Shown: one piece after another, positions 55,403 through 64,000 of the stretch
How the letters are laid out: each line of letters opens with the position of its first letter
Position numbering within the stretch: the first letter of the stretch is position 1
Assembly: GCF_025642135.1 (NCBI RefSeq)
Contig: NZ_CP106793.1
Coordinates: 2,649,001-2,713,000, forward strand
DNA length: 64,000 nt
Origin: Streptomyces cynarae
GTDB taxonomy: Bacteria; Actinomycetota; Actinomycetes; Streptomycetales; Streptomycetaceae
Reading direction: 5' to 3'
Program-made: the position numbers and the translations under genes
The notes under the pieces: model-generated
The model's database searches: none
What the model was told of the DNA's origin: nothing
The model's input: only the letters and a program-made list of their open reading frames with translations

Positions 55403-56167
55403 TCACCAGGGAATGTGGCTGGTCTCGGACTGGAAGGTGGCGGTGGGCCCGTCGTCGCCGAGGACGGCGAGGCGGGTGACGGTCACGGCGGCCTCCTCGG
55501 CGGTCCCGACGCCCTGGTGTCCGTTGAGGTCCGTGGCGACGTAGCCGGGCTCGGCGGCGTTGACCTTGATGCCGTCGGTCTTCAGCGCCTGGGCGTACAT
55601 GAGAGTGAGGGCGTTGAGGGCGGCCTTCGACGAGTTGTATGCCAGCATCTGGAAGGGCGCGAGACGCTCGGGCTCGGCCGAGTTGACGCCGAGGGAACCG
55701 AGGCTGCTGGAGATGTTGACGATCCTGGCCCGGCCGGAGAGGCGCAGCAGCGGGACCATGGCGGAGGTGACGGCGACGGCGCCGAAGACGTTGGTCTCGT
55801 AGGTGTCGCGCAGCAGGGCGACCGTGACCTCGACGACCGGTATGCCGTGGTCGAGCAGGACGCCCGCATTGTTGACGAGGATGTCGAGTTTGCCGAAGGT
55901 CTGCCGGATCCGGTCGGCGGCGGCCTTCACGCTGTCCTGGTCGGTGACGTCGAGGCGGAGGGCGTGGGCGTCGATGCCCTCGGCGCCGAGGGCGGCCGCC
56001 GCGGTGGCGCCGCGTTCCCGGTCGCGGGCCCCCACCAGCACGGTCGCGCCGAGCGAGCCGAGCTTGCGGGCGGTCTGGAAGCCGATGCCCTTGTTGGCGC
56101 CCGTGACCAGGGCGACGGTGCCCGGGGGCAGGGTCTTGAGGTCGTCGTTGCTCGTCAACTGGCTCAT
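55403..56167 (-). CDS. Short-chain dehydrogenase/reductase (carbonyl reductase-like)
   Basis: 254 residues. Cofactor motif TGANKGIGFQTARKL, NADP-type Arg in GARDRERG, NNAG, catalytic Ser in NISSSLGS and YNSSKAALNAL. The TGANKGIG form is common in carbonyl-reductase-like SDRs. An ATG at 56167 is preferred to the TTG just before it. Member of the redox run. Confidence 0.9.
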   Translation of the reverse strand: MSQLTSNDDLKTLPPGTVALVTGANKGIGFQTARKLGSLGATVLVGARDRERGATAAAALGAEGIDAHALRLDVTDQDSVKAAADRIRQTFGKLDILVNNAGVLLDHGIPVVEVTVALLRDTYETNVFGAVAVTSAMVPLLRLSGRARIVNISSSLGSLGVNSAEPERLAPFQMLAYNSSKAALNALTLMYAQALKTDGIKVNAAEPGYVATDLNGHQGVGTAEEAAVTVTRLAVLGDDGPTATFQSETSHIPW

Positions 56168-56200
56168 CAACGGGTCCTGTTCTACGGGACTTGTGTGGGG

Positions 56201-56689
56201 TCAGCCGGCGCGCACGCCGGTGAGCGCTTCGCCGGGGCGGCCCAGGTAGGTGACGTCGTGCCGGGCGACGAGCGCCTCGATCGCCGCCCGGTCGGGGGGC
56301 GTGCCCCGGCCGAGCAGCTCGGCGAGGCCCTCGAACATGGCCTCGGTGCCGCCCGGGGTGGAGATGCAGAGCATCCGGCTCGGGCCGTCGCTGATGTTGC
56401 GGAAGCCGTGGCCGATGCCGCGCGGGCCGTAGAGCAGGGTGCCGGGGCGGGCTTCGTGGATGCGGTCGCCCAGCTGGATGTCGTACGCGCCCTCGATGAC
56501 GTAGAACGTTTCGTCCAGGCCGTCGTGCAGATGCAGCGGCGGGCCGCCGCCCGGCGGCGTGGTCAGCTCGAAGAAGGAGAACAGCCCGCCGGTGTCCGCG
56601 GAGCGGAGCAGGACGCGCCCCTCCTCCACGGTCCACCGGACCGGCTCGACCTCATCGCGCACGATCACCTTGCCTGGCCTGATGGTCAT
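56201..56689 (-). CDS. Cupin-domain protein
   Basis: 162 residues. One cupin barrel with motif 1 as PPLHLHDGLDETFYVIEGAY and motif 2 as YGPRGIGHGFRN supplies the His/Glu metal ligands. A possible dioxygenase, isomerase or quercetinase-like protein, or simply a binding protein; substrate unknown. GGGGAG supports the ATG at 56689. It sits between the SDR and an MDR enzyme in the same direction. Confidence 0.85.
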   Translation of the reverse strand: MTIRPGKVIVRDEVEPVRWTVEEGRVLLRSADTGGLFSFFELTTPPGGGPPLHLHDGLDETFYVIEGAYDIQLGDRIHEARPGTLLYGPRGIGHGFRNISDGPSRMLCISTPGGTEAMFEGLAELLGRGTPPDRAAIEALVARHDVTYLGRPGEALTGVRAG

Positions 56690-56773
56690 GCTCAACTCCC
56701 CTGTTCCGGCGCCCTCTCGGGTTTCGTCACGAGGGTGTGCCCAGCCGCTGGAGTCCGCCTCGAATCCCGGCGG

Positions 56774-57697
56774 TCAGGTGCGCAGCAGCACCGCCTTGCC
56801 CCTGAACTCCCGATTCGCCCACGCCTCGAAGACATCCGGTGTACGGCACCAGTCGTCGATCCTGCCGATCACCGGGCGCAGGCGGCCGTCGGCGACGAGG
56901 GAGACGAGGAGCGCGAGGTCCTCGCCCTTGGTCTCCTCGGGGTGTTCGCTGATGAACCCCTGGATCCTGGCGTTGTGGCCGCGCATCGCGAAGTCCTTGA
57001 GGCGCAGTTCGGTCGGACCGTTGTGGCCGCCGTAGACGACCGCGATACCGTCGGGGACGAGCAGGCGTACGGCGTCGGTGAGCAGGGGGCCGGCGACGCC
57101 GTCGAGGATGAGGTGGAAGGGACCGAGGGCCGGGTCGCGCAGGCACGTGACGACCTGGTGGGCGCCCAACTTCCTTGCTTCCGCCGCCCGTTCTTCGCCG
57201 CTGACGTGGGCGGTGACCGTCGCCCCTGACATGGCGGCGAGCTGGACGGCGAACTGGCCGACCCCGCCGGTGGCCCCGGTGACCAGGACCCGGCGCCCGA
57301 GAACCGCCCCGCCGACCCGTAGCGCGCGCAGCGCCGTGAGGCCGGCGATGGGCAGGGTCGCGGCCTGTTCGTGGGCGACCCGCTCGTCCAGCACGGCCGA
57401 GCGGTGCACGGGCACGGCGACCCGCTCCGCCCAGCCCTCCCAGTCGACCCGGGCCACCACCCGGGCGCCGGCCGGCGGACCGCTGCCGTCCGCCGCCGGT
57501 CGCAGCACGACGCCGGCGACGTCCTGTCCGGGGCGCCAGCCGTCGGGCCGCTCCTCGAAAAGTTTGGTCTCGCCGGGGTTGACGGCGTAGGCGCGTACGT
57601 CGAGGAGGAACTCCCCTGGTCCGGGCTGCGGTTCGGGCAGGTCGTCGGCGAGCCGGAGACCTGCCCGTGCCGTACTGTCGGTGATGAAGCCGCGCAT
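56774..57697 (-). CDS. MDR-family oxidoreductase (zeta-crystallin-like)
   Basis: 307 residues. N-terminal GroES-like domain (PGPGEFLLDVRAYAVNPGE), Rossmann motif VTGATGGVGQFAVQLAAMSGA and ILDGVAGPLL. It is a second zinc-less MDR in the run, divergent from the one at 54372. The region HPEETKGEDLALLVSLVADGRL is the conserved C-terminal part. NADPH-dependent reduction of an enone or quinone is likely. Confidence 0.88.
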   Translation of the reverse strand: MRGFITDSTARAGLRLADDLPEPQPGPGEFLLDVRAYAVNPGETKLFEERPDGWRPGQDVAGVVLRPAADGSGPPAGARVVARVDWEGWAERVAVPVHRSAVLDERVAHEQAATLPIAGLTALRALRVGGAVLGRRVLVTGATGGVGQFAVQLAAMSGATVTAHVSGEERAAEARKLGAHQVVTCLRDPALGPFHLILDGVAGPLLTDAVRLLVPDGIAVVYGGHNGPTELRLKDFAMRGHNARIQGFISEHPEETKGEDLALLVSLVADGRLRPVIGRIDDWCRTPDVFEAWANREFRGKAVLLRT

Positions 57698-57729
57698 CCG
57701 CGCCCTTCTCTCGTCACTGTCTACGGTGC

Positions 57730-59190
57730 TCAGGCCGACGCCTCCGCGGCGACCGTCGGCGAGCTGTCCGCCGCGGCGGCGGGCTTGGCCGCGGGCCGGG
57801 TCAGCAGCGCGGTCAGCCCGGCCATCACGGCGATCAGCGCGAGGTTGATCCAGACGACGGTCTCCGCCGCGGAGGCGAAGTCCGCGCGTCCGGTGTGCGA
57901 GCCGAGCACGGAGAAGAACACGGTGCCGAGCACGGCGAGGCCCGCTGTACCCGCGAACTGCTGGGTCGTGTTCAGCATGCCGGAGGCGACGCCCGCCTGC
58001 TGCGGCCGCACCCCGCCGAGGGTGGCCCCGATCAGCAGCGGCAGCACCAGCGTGTTGCCGAAGCCGAGCAGCGCTAGGCCGATGACCAGCCAGGCCACGT
58101 TGATGTCGCCGCCCAGAGCCTGCAGCGCCGTACCGATGAACACCATGCCCACGGCGGTGATCGCGCAGCCGAGCAGCATCGCTCCCCGGGCGCCGATCTT
58201 GGGCACGAGGCGCCGGCCCGCCACCGGTCCCGCCATGCCGAGCACGGCCATCGGCCCGAAGGCGAGGCCCGCCTGCAGGGCGCTGAGGCCGAGGCCGGAC
58301 TGCAGGAGAAGGCTCAGTACGAAGATGCCGCTGGTGAAGGAGGCCATGAAGGCGACGTTGACACCGAGCCCGAGGCTGAAGCCGCGGTTGCGGAACAGGG
58401 CCAGGTCGAGCAGCGGGTCGCCGCCGCGTCCGCCGAGCCGGCGCTCCCACAGGATCGCGGCGATGCCCACGGGCACGGAGGCGGCGAGCGAGATCCAGGT
58501 CCACAGCGGCCAGTGCTGACCGCGGCCGAGGACCATCGGGACCAGGGCGAGGGCGAGCGCTCCGGAGACGCCGACCACGCCGAGCGGGTCGAGGCCGGGG
58601 CGCCGTCCGGTGTCGGCCTGGGGCAGCAGCCGCAGGGCGAAGGCGACGACGACCACGCCGACGGGCAGGTTGAGGAAGAAGATGACCCGCCAGCCCAGCC
58701 CGAACACGTCCGCGCTGAGGAGCAGCCCGCCGAGGACCTGACCGCAGACGCCGGCGAGACCGGCGACCACGCCGAACCAGGACAGCGCGCGCATGCGCTC
58801 CTCCCCGGGGAAGACCGAGGTGATCAGGGCGAGGACCTGCGGGACCATCGCGGCCGCGGTGAGTCCCTGCAGCAGCCGCGCGGCCACCAGTTCGCCGGGG
58901 CTCTGGGCGAGTCCGCACAGCACGGAGGCGAGGGTGAAGCTCGCCATGCCGATCAGGAACATCCGCCGGTGGCTGAGCAGGTCGCCGAGCCGGCCGCCGA
59001 GGACGAGGCCTGCTGCGTACGTGAACGAGTAGCCGCCCACGATCAGTTCCAGCGTGGCCTCGTTCGCGTTCAGGTCGTGCTGGAGCGAGGGGATGGCGAC
59101 GTTGATGACGTTGAGGTCGAACCCGTACATGAAGGTCGCCGACAGGATGACCGGAAGCATCAGCCATCGGCGCGGGTCTGGGGTGGTCAC
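57730..59190 (-). CDS. MFS exporter, DHA2 (14 helices)
   Basis: 486 residues from GTG with GGAGG four bases upstream. Helix 1 has FMYGFDLNVINVAIPSL, motif A GGRLGDLLSHRRMFL and motif C AGLAGVCGQVLGGLL with FGLGWRVIFFLNLPVGV. It leads the leftward run of redox genes (32 bases before the next) and diverges from an ArsR regulator across a palindrome. It may export the product or substrate of these enzymes, or the polyketide. Confidence 0.92.
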   Translation of the reverse strand: MTTPDPRRWLMLPVILSATFMYGFDLNVINVAIPSLQHDLNANEATLELIVGGYSFTYAAGLVLGGRLGDLLSHRRMFLIGMASFTLASVLCGLAQSPGELVAARLLQGLTAAAMVPQVLALITSVFPGEERMRALSWFGVVAGLAGVCGQVLGGLLLSADVFGLGWRVIFFLNLPVGVVVVAFALRLLPQADTGRRPGLDPLGVVGVSGALALALVPMVLGRGQHWPLWTWISLAASVPVGIAAILWERRLGGRGGDPLLDLALFRNRGFSLGLGVNVAFMASFTSGIFVLSLLLQSGLGLSALQAGLAFGPMAVLGMAGPVAGRRLVPKIGARGAMLLGCAITAVGMVFIGTALQALGGDINVAWLVIGLALLGFGNTLVLPLLIGATLGGVRPQQAGVASGMLNTTQQFAGTAGLAVLGTVFFSVLGSHTGRADFASAAETVVWINLALIAVMAGLTALLTRPAAKPAAAADSSPTVAAEASA

Positions 59191-59229
59191 GGTGCCTCCA
59201 GAGCGGAAGTTTCAAATACTTCGAAGAGG

Positions 59230-59262
59230 TCGATAATCATCGAACTGTGCGATGGTTATCGA
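59230..59262. promoter_or_regulatory. Palindrome between the MFS and ArsR genes
   Basis: Arms TCGATAATCATCG and CGATGGTTATCGA match at 12 of 13 positions around a seven-base centre. Its position in the short divergent promoter region fits an operator for the ArsR-type regulator controlling both directions. Confidence 0.65.
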
Positions 59263-59313
59263 AGAGTACGATGGATGTAGAACTCTGCGCAACGGTGAAC
59301 TAGGCTGGCCCGC

Positions 59314-59679
59314 ATGAGTGATGAGGTCTTCCACCCGGCGGTCGAGGACCTGCCCCTGTCCAAGGTGCTCGCCGCGCTCGCCGACCCGGCCCGTCTCGCG
59401 ATGGTCCGTGCCGTGGCCGCGACGGACGGCGTGTCCTGCACCCGGCTGGGGCAGGACGCCGGTCTCGAACTGAGCAAGTCGACGATGTCCCACCATCAGC
59501 GGATCCTGCGCGAGTCGGGGATCACCCGGACCCGGGTGCAGGGATCGCACCGGATCCTGAGGCTGCGCCGCGAGGAGTTGGACGCGCGCTTTCCGGGGCT
59601 GCTGGACGCGGTGCTGGCGGCCCCGGCCGAGCCGGTCCCGGTGCGGGCTGCGCGGCGCGAGCGGGTGAACGCCCATTAG
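59314..59679 (+). CDS. ArsR-family winged-helix regulator
   Basis: 121 residues. LADPARLAMVRAVAATDG opens the ArsR fold and LELSKSTMSHHQRILRESGITRTRVQGSHRILRL is the recognition helix and wing. The metal-binding Cys motif of ArsR/SmtB (ELCVCD) is absent, so it probably senses an organic ligand or redox state. It is divergent from the MFS-redox run, which it likely represses through the palindrome between them. Confidence 0.9.
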   Translation: MSDEVFHPAVEDLPLSKVLAALADPARLAMVRAVAATDGVSCTRLGQDAGLELSKSTMSHHQRILRESGITRTRVQGSHRILRLRREELDARFPGLLDAVLAAPAEPVPVRAARRERVNAH

Positions 59680-59764
59680 GCGCTTCGAGATTGGCCGTCG
59701 GGCTGCGGGTCCGTTGTGGCCGGTCACGGCAGTCCCCCCGCCCCTCAGGGGCGCCACAGAGCCC

Positions 59765-60927
59765 TCAGCGGTTCGTCAAGCTCCAGGGCTCCCCGTCGAG
59801 GACCAACCCCGCATATCCCCGCGCTGCCGGTTCCCACTGCAGCACCGCGTGTCCTGACGCCGCGTTCGCGTCCCGCCAGAAGCGCTGGAAGTCTCCCGAC
59901 TCGCTCTGGGCCCGGGTGCCGGCGGTGCGGGCCAGTCGTCCCACCGCGTCAAGCAGCAGCTCCACCGCCAGTACGTGGTCGCGCTGGGCGCGCGCCGCGG
60001 TCAGCGAAGACGGCCGCCCGCGTCGGCGTCCGCCGCGGCGCGCTCCAGGAGCAGGCGCGCGGCGTCGATCTCACCGGCCGCGCGGGCCAGGGTCAGCTCG
60101 CTCGTCGCGTCCTGGCCGCCGGAGATCCGCTCCGTCGACGGCGCCACCCGTCGCTTCTGCGCGACCGCGCCCGACCAGCTGTGCAGGGCGCCCTCGGCCG
60201 CGCCGAGCACCGGTGCCGCGAAGGACAGGCCGCTCACGCTCTTCAGCGGCACGCGGTTGACGTGCGCCTCCGAGGCGACGGGCTGCCCGGCGAGCAGGTC
60301 GGCCCGGGCGAAGGTGTGCTCGCGGGGGACGTAGGTGGGCTCCAGGGCGAGGGTGTCGCTGCCGGTGCCGCGCATTCCGACCGTGAACCAGGTCTCCTCG
60401 ATCGTGTAGGCGGCCCGGGGCACGAGCAGGAAGCGGACATCCCGGCCGCCGTCGGCCGTCGGCACCGGGCAGCACAGCAGGGCGTGGTCGGAGGCGTGGA
60501 TCCCGCTGAGGAACGCCCACTTGCCGTCGATCTCCCAACCTCCGGTCACCGCACGGGCGTTGCCGCCCGGCATCAGGGCGCCGACCACGAAGGCGTCGGG
60601 CCCGTCGGCCCAGACGGCCCGCTGTCCCTCCTCGGGCAGAAAGCCGGCCATGCGGCCGAGGGTCGCGGCGATCGACGCGCACCAGGCGGCCGAGGCGTCA
60701 CCCGCGGCGACGTCGGCCACCTCGCGCACGAACGTGCCGAAGGAGCCTTCGGTACCGCCCCAGCGGGCGGGCACGAAGTGCCGGGCGAAGCCGCCGGCCC
60801 GGATCGCCTCCGTCACCTCCGGGCCGAGCATGCGGTCGAGTTCGGCCTTCGCGGCGTGGGCGCCCGCCAGGACGCCGACCTCGCGCGCCGTCGGCGCCGG
60901 GGCGCGGGCGGGTGAGGCGTCGGACAT
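59765..60927 (-). CDS. Acyl-CoA dehydrogenase-type flavin hydroxylase, frameshifted
   Basis: About 385 residues if the frame is joined. N-terminal helical domain (AGGFARHFVPARWGGTEGSFG), central beta domain (WEIDGKWAFLSGI) and C-terminal helices. This fold is shared by acyl-CoA dehydrogenases and two-component FMNH2-dependent hydroxylases of aromatic polyketide pathways; the latter fits the neighbours. The first frame stops at 60001 (DADAGGRLR) while the family sequence LTAARAQRDHVLAVELLLDAVGRLARTAG continues one frame over to 59765, as if one G were missing near 60010. GGAGGAGG lies upstream of the ATG. It diverges from the ketosynthase. Confidence 0.82.
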
Positions 60928-61078
60928 CGGAAGTACCTCCTCCGGTCGGTGGACGACAAGCGGTCACCAGCCTCGTACGGCCTGCTGGAGCGCCCCTTGA
61001 ACCCGGCTGGGGCCGACTCGTAGCGGCTTCTGGAGTACCGCTCGAACGCGTACCGCGCCCAACCCGCCCCACCCTCCT

Positions 61079-61096
61079 TCGAGTCACCTTCGAGTC
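61079..61096 (+). promoter_or_regulatory. Two TCGAGTC boxes 11 bp apart (SARP type)
   Basis: TCGAGTC at 61079-61085 and 61090-61096, separated by four bases, reproduce the heptamer repeat recognised by SARP activators such as ActII-ORF4. They lie between the hydroxylase-like gene and the ketosynthase, about 175 bases before the latter. Confidence 0.6.
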
Positions 61097-61184
61097 GGCT
61101 GGCCGAGCTTCGAAGCTGCCAACGGCGATCTCCCGTCGGCGGTGGGAGATCCCCGCCCGGCGCAGACGAAAGGAACGCAACGAG

Positions 61185-61274
61185 ATGCTCTGCTCGACCG
61201 AAGGCCGCACGGCGACCCGCGGCCGTATTCAGGGAGCGTCCGACGCTCCGGGCCGCCCGGCAGGTGCCCGATGA
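61185..61274 (+). CDS. Possible 29-residue leader ORF coupled to ketosynthase alpha
   Basis: The ATG at 61185 has AAAGGA upstream and its TGA stop overlaps the ketosynthase ATG as ATGA. The peptide ([20 protein letters not shown] start) resembles nothing I recognise. Coupled upstream ORFs can set translation of the following gene, but a chance frame in GC-rich DNA is possible. Confidence 0.35.
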   Translation: MLCSTEGRTATRGRIQGASDAPGRPAGAR

Positions 61275-62539
61275 ACCGGCGTGTGGTGATGACCGGGATC
61301 GGCGTGCGCGCTCCTGGCGGGACGGGCACCAAGGAGTTCTGGGATCTGCTGACCTCGGGTCGCACGGCGACCAGGCGGATCTCGTTCTTCGACCCCTCTC
61401 CGTTCCGCTCCCAGGTGGCCGCCGAGATCGACTTCGACGCGAGGCTGGAGGGCTTCACCCCTCGCGAGATACGGCGCATGGACCGGGCCACCCAGTTTGC
61501 CGTCGCCTGCACCCGGGACGCGGTGGCCGACTCGGGGCTCGACCTCGAAACGGGCGATCCACACCGGCTCGGCGTCAGCCTGGGCAGCGCGGTGGCCTCC
61601 GCGACCAGCCTGGAGAGCGAGTACCTGGTGATGTCGGACGCCGGGCGCCAGCCGGTGGTCGACCCCGCCTACCTGTCGCCGCACATGTTCGACTACCTGA
61701 GCCCCGGCATCATGCCGGCCGAGGTCGCCTGGTCCGTGGGGGCCGAGGGGCCGGTGACGATGGTGTCCGACGGCTGCACCTCGGGGCTCGACGCGGTCGG
61801 CCACGCCGTCCAGCTGATCCGCGAGGGCAGCGTCGACACGATGATCGCGGGTGCAACGGACACCCCCATCTCGCCGATCGTGGTGGCCTGCTTCGACGCG
61901 ATCAAGGCGACCACCACGCGCAATGACGACCCCGAGCACGCCTCGCGCCCCTTCGACAACTCCCGCAACGGCTTCGTCCTCGCGGAGGGTTCGGCGATGT
62001 TCGTCCTGGAGGAGTACGAGGCCGCCAAGGCCCGCGGCGCGCACATCTACGCCGAGGTCACGGGCTACGCGACCCGTTCGAACGCCTACCACATGACCGG
62101 TCTGAAGAAGGACGGCCGGGAGATGGCCGAGGCCATCCGCCGGGCGCTCGACGAGGCGCGCCTGGATCCCACCGCCATCGACTACATCAACGCCCACGGA
62201 TCCGGCACCAAGCAGAACGACCGGCACGAGACCGCCGCCTTCAAGCGCAGCCTCGGCGATCACGCCTACCGGATCCCGGTCAGCTCCATCAAGTCGATGG
62301 TCGGGCACTCGCTCGGCGCAATCGGCTCCATCGAGATCGCCGCCTGCGCGCTCGCCATCGAGCACAACGTGGTGCCCCCGACGGCCAACCTGCACCAGGC
62401 CGACCCGGAGTGCGACCTCGACTACGTCCCGGTCACCGCGCGCGAACACCGTACGAACGCCGTGCTCACCGTCGGCAGCGGCTTCGGCGGGTTCCAGAGC
62501 GCGATGGTCCTCCAGCGACCCCAGGAAGTGACGGCATGA
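61271..62539 (+). CDS. Type II PKS ketosynthase alpha
   Basis: 422 residues. Active-site Cys169 in [12 protein letters not shown], His in YINAHGSGT and in [12 protein letters not shown], and the conserved [16 protein letters not shown] complete a catalytic KS. It condenses malonyl-ACP units with its partner chain-length factor on the ACP. The ATG at 61271 gives the canonical [15 protein letters not shown] start. Its TGA overlaps the next ATG (ATGA), so the heterodimer is made in equal amounts. Length and motif spacing match the actinorhodin KS. Confidence 0.96.
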   Translation: MNRRVVMTGIGVRAPGGTGTKEFWDLLTSGRTATRRISFFDPSPFRSQVAAEIDFDARLEGFTPREIRRMDRATQFAVACTRDAVADSGLDLETGDPHRLGVSLGSAVASATSLESEYLVMSDAGRQPVVDPAYLSPHMFDYLSPGIMPAEVAWSVGAEGPVTMVSDGCTSGLDAVGHAVQLIREGSVDTMIAGATDTPISPIVVACFDAIKATTTRNDDPEHASRPFDNSRNGFVLAEGSAMFVLEEYEAAKARGAHIYAEVTGYATRSNAYHMTGLKKDGREMAEAIRRALDEARLDPTAIDYINAHGSGTKQNDRHETAAFKRSLGDHAYRIPVSSIKSMVGHSLGAIGSIEIAACALAIEHNVVPPTANLHQADPECDLDYVPVTAREHRTNAVLTVGSGFGGFQSAMVLQRPQEVTA

Positions 62540-63753
62540 GCAAGCGGACAGTCATCACCGGAATCGGGGTCGTGGCCCCGAACGGCCTCGGCACGGAGGC
62601 GTATTGGAAGTCGGTGCTCGCGGGCAGCAACGGCATCACCGAGCTGGACCGCTTCGACACCGCCGGCTACCCCTCCCGCCTCGCGGGCCAGATCACCGAC
62701 TTCCACGTCGAGGACCACCTGCCCGACCGGCTGCACGCGCAGACCGATGTCTCCACCCAGTACGCGCTCGTCGCCGCCGACTGGGCGCTGAAGGACGCGG
62801 GCATCGGCGCGGACGCCCTCGCCGACTACAGCATGGGCGTGGTCACCTCGACCGCGCAGGGCGGCTTTGCCTTCACCCACAACGAGTTCGACAAGCTGTG
62901 GAGCCGCGGACCCGAATTCGTCAGCGTCTACGAGTCGTTCGCGTGGTTCTATGCCGTCAACACCGGCCAGATCTCCATCCGCAACAAGATGCGCGGTCCG
63001 AGTGCCGCCCTCGTCGGGGAGCAGGCCGGCGGTCTCGACGCCCTCGGCCACGCCCGCCGCACGGTGCGCCGCGGCACCGAAGTGGTGGTCTCCGGCGGTG
63101 TCGACTCAGCTCTGGACTCCTGGGGTTACGCCGCCCAACTGGCCGGCGGCCTGGTCAGCACGGTGTCTGATCCGGCCCGCGCCTACCTGCCCTTCGACGC
63201 CGCCGCCTGCGGCCATGTGCCGGGCGAGGGCGGGGCGATCCTCATCGTCGGGGACGAGGAGTCGGCGCGGGCGCGCAGCGTGGAGCACCTCTACGGCGAG
63301 GTGGCCGGCTACGCCTCGACCTTCGATCCGGCCCCCGGCTCCGGCCGCCCCCCGGGCCTGCGCCGCGCGATCGAACTGGCCCTCGCCGACGCCCACTTGG
63401 CTCCCTCCGACGTCGACGTTGTGTTCGCGGACGCGGCCGGCAATCCCGGCCTCGACCGCGCCGAGGCCGCCGCGCTGCGGGAGGTCTTCGGCGCGCGCGG
63501 CGTGTCGGTCACCGCCCCCAAGGCCCTGACCGGCCGCCTCGCGGGCGGCGGCGGCCCACTGGACGTCGCCACCGCACTGCTCGCCATCCGGGACAGCGTC
63601 GTCCCGCCGACCGCCCACACCACCGACGTACCCGAGGAGTACGGCCTCGACCTGGTCCTCGGCCAGGCGCGCGAACTGCCGGTCCGTACCGCCCTGGTGC
63701 TCGCCCGCGGCCGCCGCGGCTTCAACTCGGCGCTGGTCGTCCGCGCGGTCTGA
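62536..63753 (+). CDS. Type II PKS chain-length factor (ketosynthase beta)
   Basis: 405 residues. The active-site Cys is replaced by Gln in [16 protein letters not shown], as in all chain-length factors, and the catalytic histidines are missing. The gate segment [15 protein letters not shown] has Phe111, Thr114 and Phe118, equivalent to Phe109, Thr112 and Phe116 of the actinorhodin factor. These bulky residues restrict the tunnel to an octaketide. Chain length C16 is therefore inferred. It overlaps the KS by four bases and the ACP follows after 50 bases. Confidence 0.95.
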   Translation: MSKRTVITGIGVVAPNGLGTEAYWKSVLAGSNGITELDRFDTAGYPSRLAGQITDFHVEDHLPDRLHAQTDVSTQYALVAADWALKDAGIGADALADYSMGVVTSTAQGGFAFTHNEFDKLWSRGPEFVSVYESFAWFYAVNTGQISIRNKMRGPSAALVGEQAGGLDALGHARRTVRRGTEVVVSGGVDSALDSWGYAAQLAGGLVSTVSDPARAYLPFDAAACGHVPGEGGAILIVGDEESARARSVEHLYGEVAGYASTFDPAPGSGRPPGLRRAIELALADAHLAPSDVDVVFADAAGNPGLDRAEAAALREVFGARGVSVTAPKALTGRLAGGGGPLDVATALLAIRDSVVPPTAHTTDVPEEYGLDLVLGQARELPVRTALVLARGRRGFNSALVVRAV

Positions 63754-63803
63754 TCCCGTCACACGCCTGTCACAAGGCACGTACAGAGAAAGAGAGACCT
63801 CTC

Positions 63804-64000
63804 ATGACCGTCCAGACCGTCACCGGCCTGAACATCGACGACATCCGGCGGATCCTGATCGAGAGCGCGGGCTTCGACGGCGCGCCCGATCCGGCCACCG
63901 ACATCAGCGACATCCCCTTCGAGGAGCTCGGCTACGACTCGCTCGCGCTGATGGAGAGCGCCGCGCGGATCCAGCAGGAGTACGGCATCCGCATACCCGA
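63804..64000 (+). CDS. Type II PKS acyl carrier protein (cut by the window end)
   Basis: The first 65 residues are present. The phosphopantetheine Ser lies in the family motif ELGYDSLALMESAARI, and the segment that follows (QQEYGIRIP) leads into helix III. It carries the growing polyketide as a thioester. AGAGAG lies before the ATG. The gene order KS-CLF-ACP is that of minimal type II clusters; cyclase, ketoreductase and tailoring genes should follow beyond the window. Confidence 0.95.
   Translation, partial: MTVQTVTGLNIDDIRRILIESAGFDGAPDPATDISDIPFEELGYDSLALMESAARIQQEYGIRIP

Noticed and set aside
61271..64000. Assignment to the spore pigment (whiE) cluster
   Set aside because: The chain-length factor gate and flanking sequence are closer to the actinorhodin type, and no whiE-type neighbours are visible upstream. 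The region beyond the window would settle it.

Overview
The window is very GC-rich, densely coded, uses GTG starts often, and carries families typical of Streptomyces: GlnA2-type glutamine synthetase, F420-dependent NADP reductase, a DrrAB-type exporter, an AfsR-like regulator, SARP-type DNA boxes and a type II polyketide synthase. I read it as a Streptomyces chromosome segment. The left two thirds are mostly conserved-core genes with small accessory inserts. The right end, from about 52 kb, is accessory and runs into an aromatic polyketide gene cluster cut by the window edge.

Layout. 0-4.5 kb: glnA2, then a nitric-oxide module of flavohemoglobin hmpA and the Rrf2 regulator nsrR, each with a matching inverted-repeat operator. 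4.6-8.2 kb: a translationally coupled DUF3105-DUF305 pair and a secreted sedolisin-type protease. 8.3-12.9 kb: nadE, an MFS exporter and a membrane endonuclease/phosphatase-fold protein. 13.1-15.5 kb: an MFS-TetR drug-resistance operon behind a 35-bp palindromic operator. 15.7-22 kb: panB, a DrrAB-type ABC exporter preceded by 11-bp-phased direct repeats, and an AfsR-like regulator with a 5' frameshift. 22-27.5 kb: M50 protease, npdG, map, heme oxygenase and a PhzF-like enzyme. 27.6-31.9 kb: efeO-efeB-efeU ferrous-iron uptake operon plus a lipoprotein, behind an iron box. 32-38.5 kb: a small prim-pol protein, an Rsm22 methyltransferase, and an epoxide hydrolase/LuxR pair flanked on both sides by one 19-bp tandem-repeat family. 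38.5-50.4 kb: beta-lactamase-like hydrolase, exporters, D-Ala-D-Ala carboxypeptidase, aldo/keto reductase, DoxX, MazG-like protein, PaaX-type regulator, secreted hydrolase and archease. 50.5-52.9 kb: rtcB, a YefM-YoeB toxin-antitoxin pair, and the remnant of an AMP-forming synthetase gene.

From 52.9 kb an acyltransferase, four redox/cupin genes, an MFS exporter and an ArsR regulator lead to a flavin hydroxylase-like gene (frameshifted) divergent from ketosynthase alpha, chain-length factor and acyl carrier protein. The chain-length factor has the Phe/Thr/Phe gate known from the actinorhodin enzyme, suggesting a C16 octaketide. Two TCGAGTC boxes 11 bp apart precede the ketosynthase, consistent with SARP control.

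At four loci (AfsR-like gene, LuxR gene, carboxypeptidase 3' end, hydroxylase) the protein family signal jumps frame by one base. Three of these loci consist only of a base lost from a G or C run; the LuxR gene has one such loss plus an apparent extra A. Some apparent disruptions may therefore be sequence errors. I saw no tRNA, rRNA, CRISPR array or complete insertion sequence.
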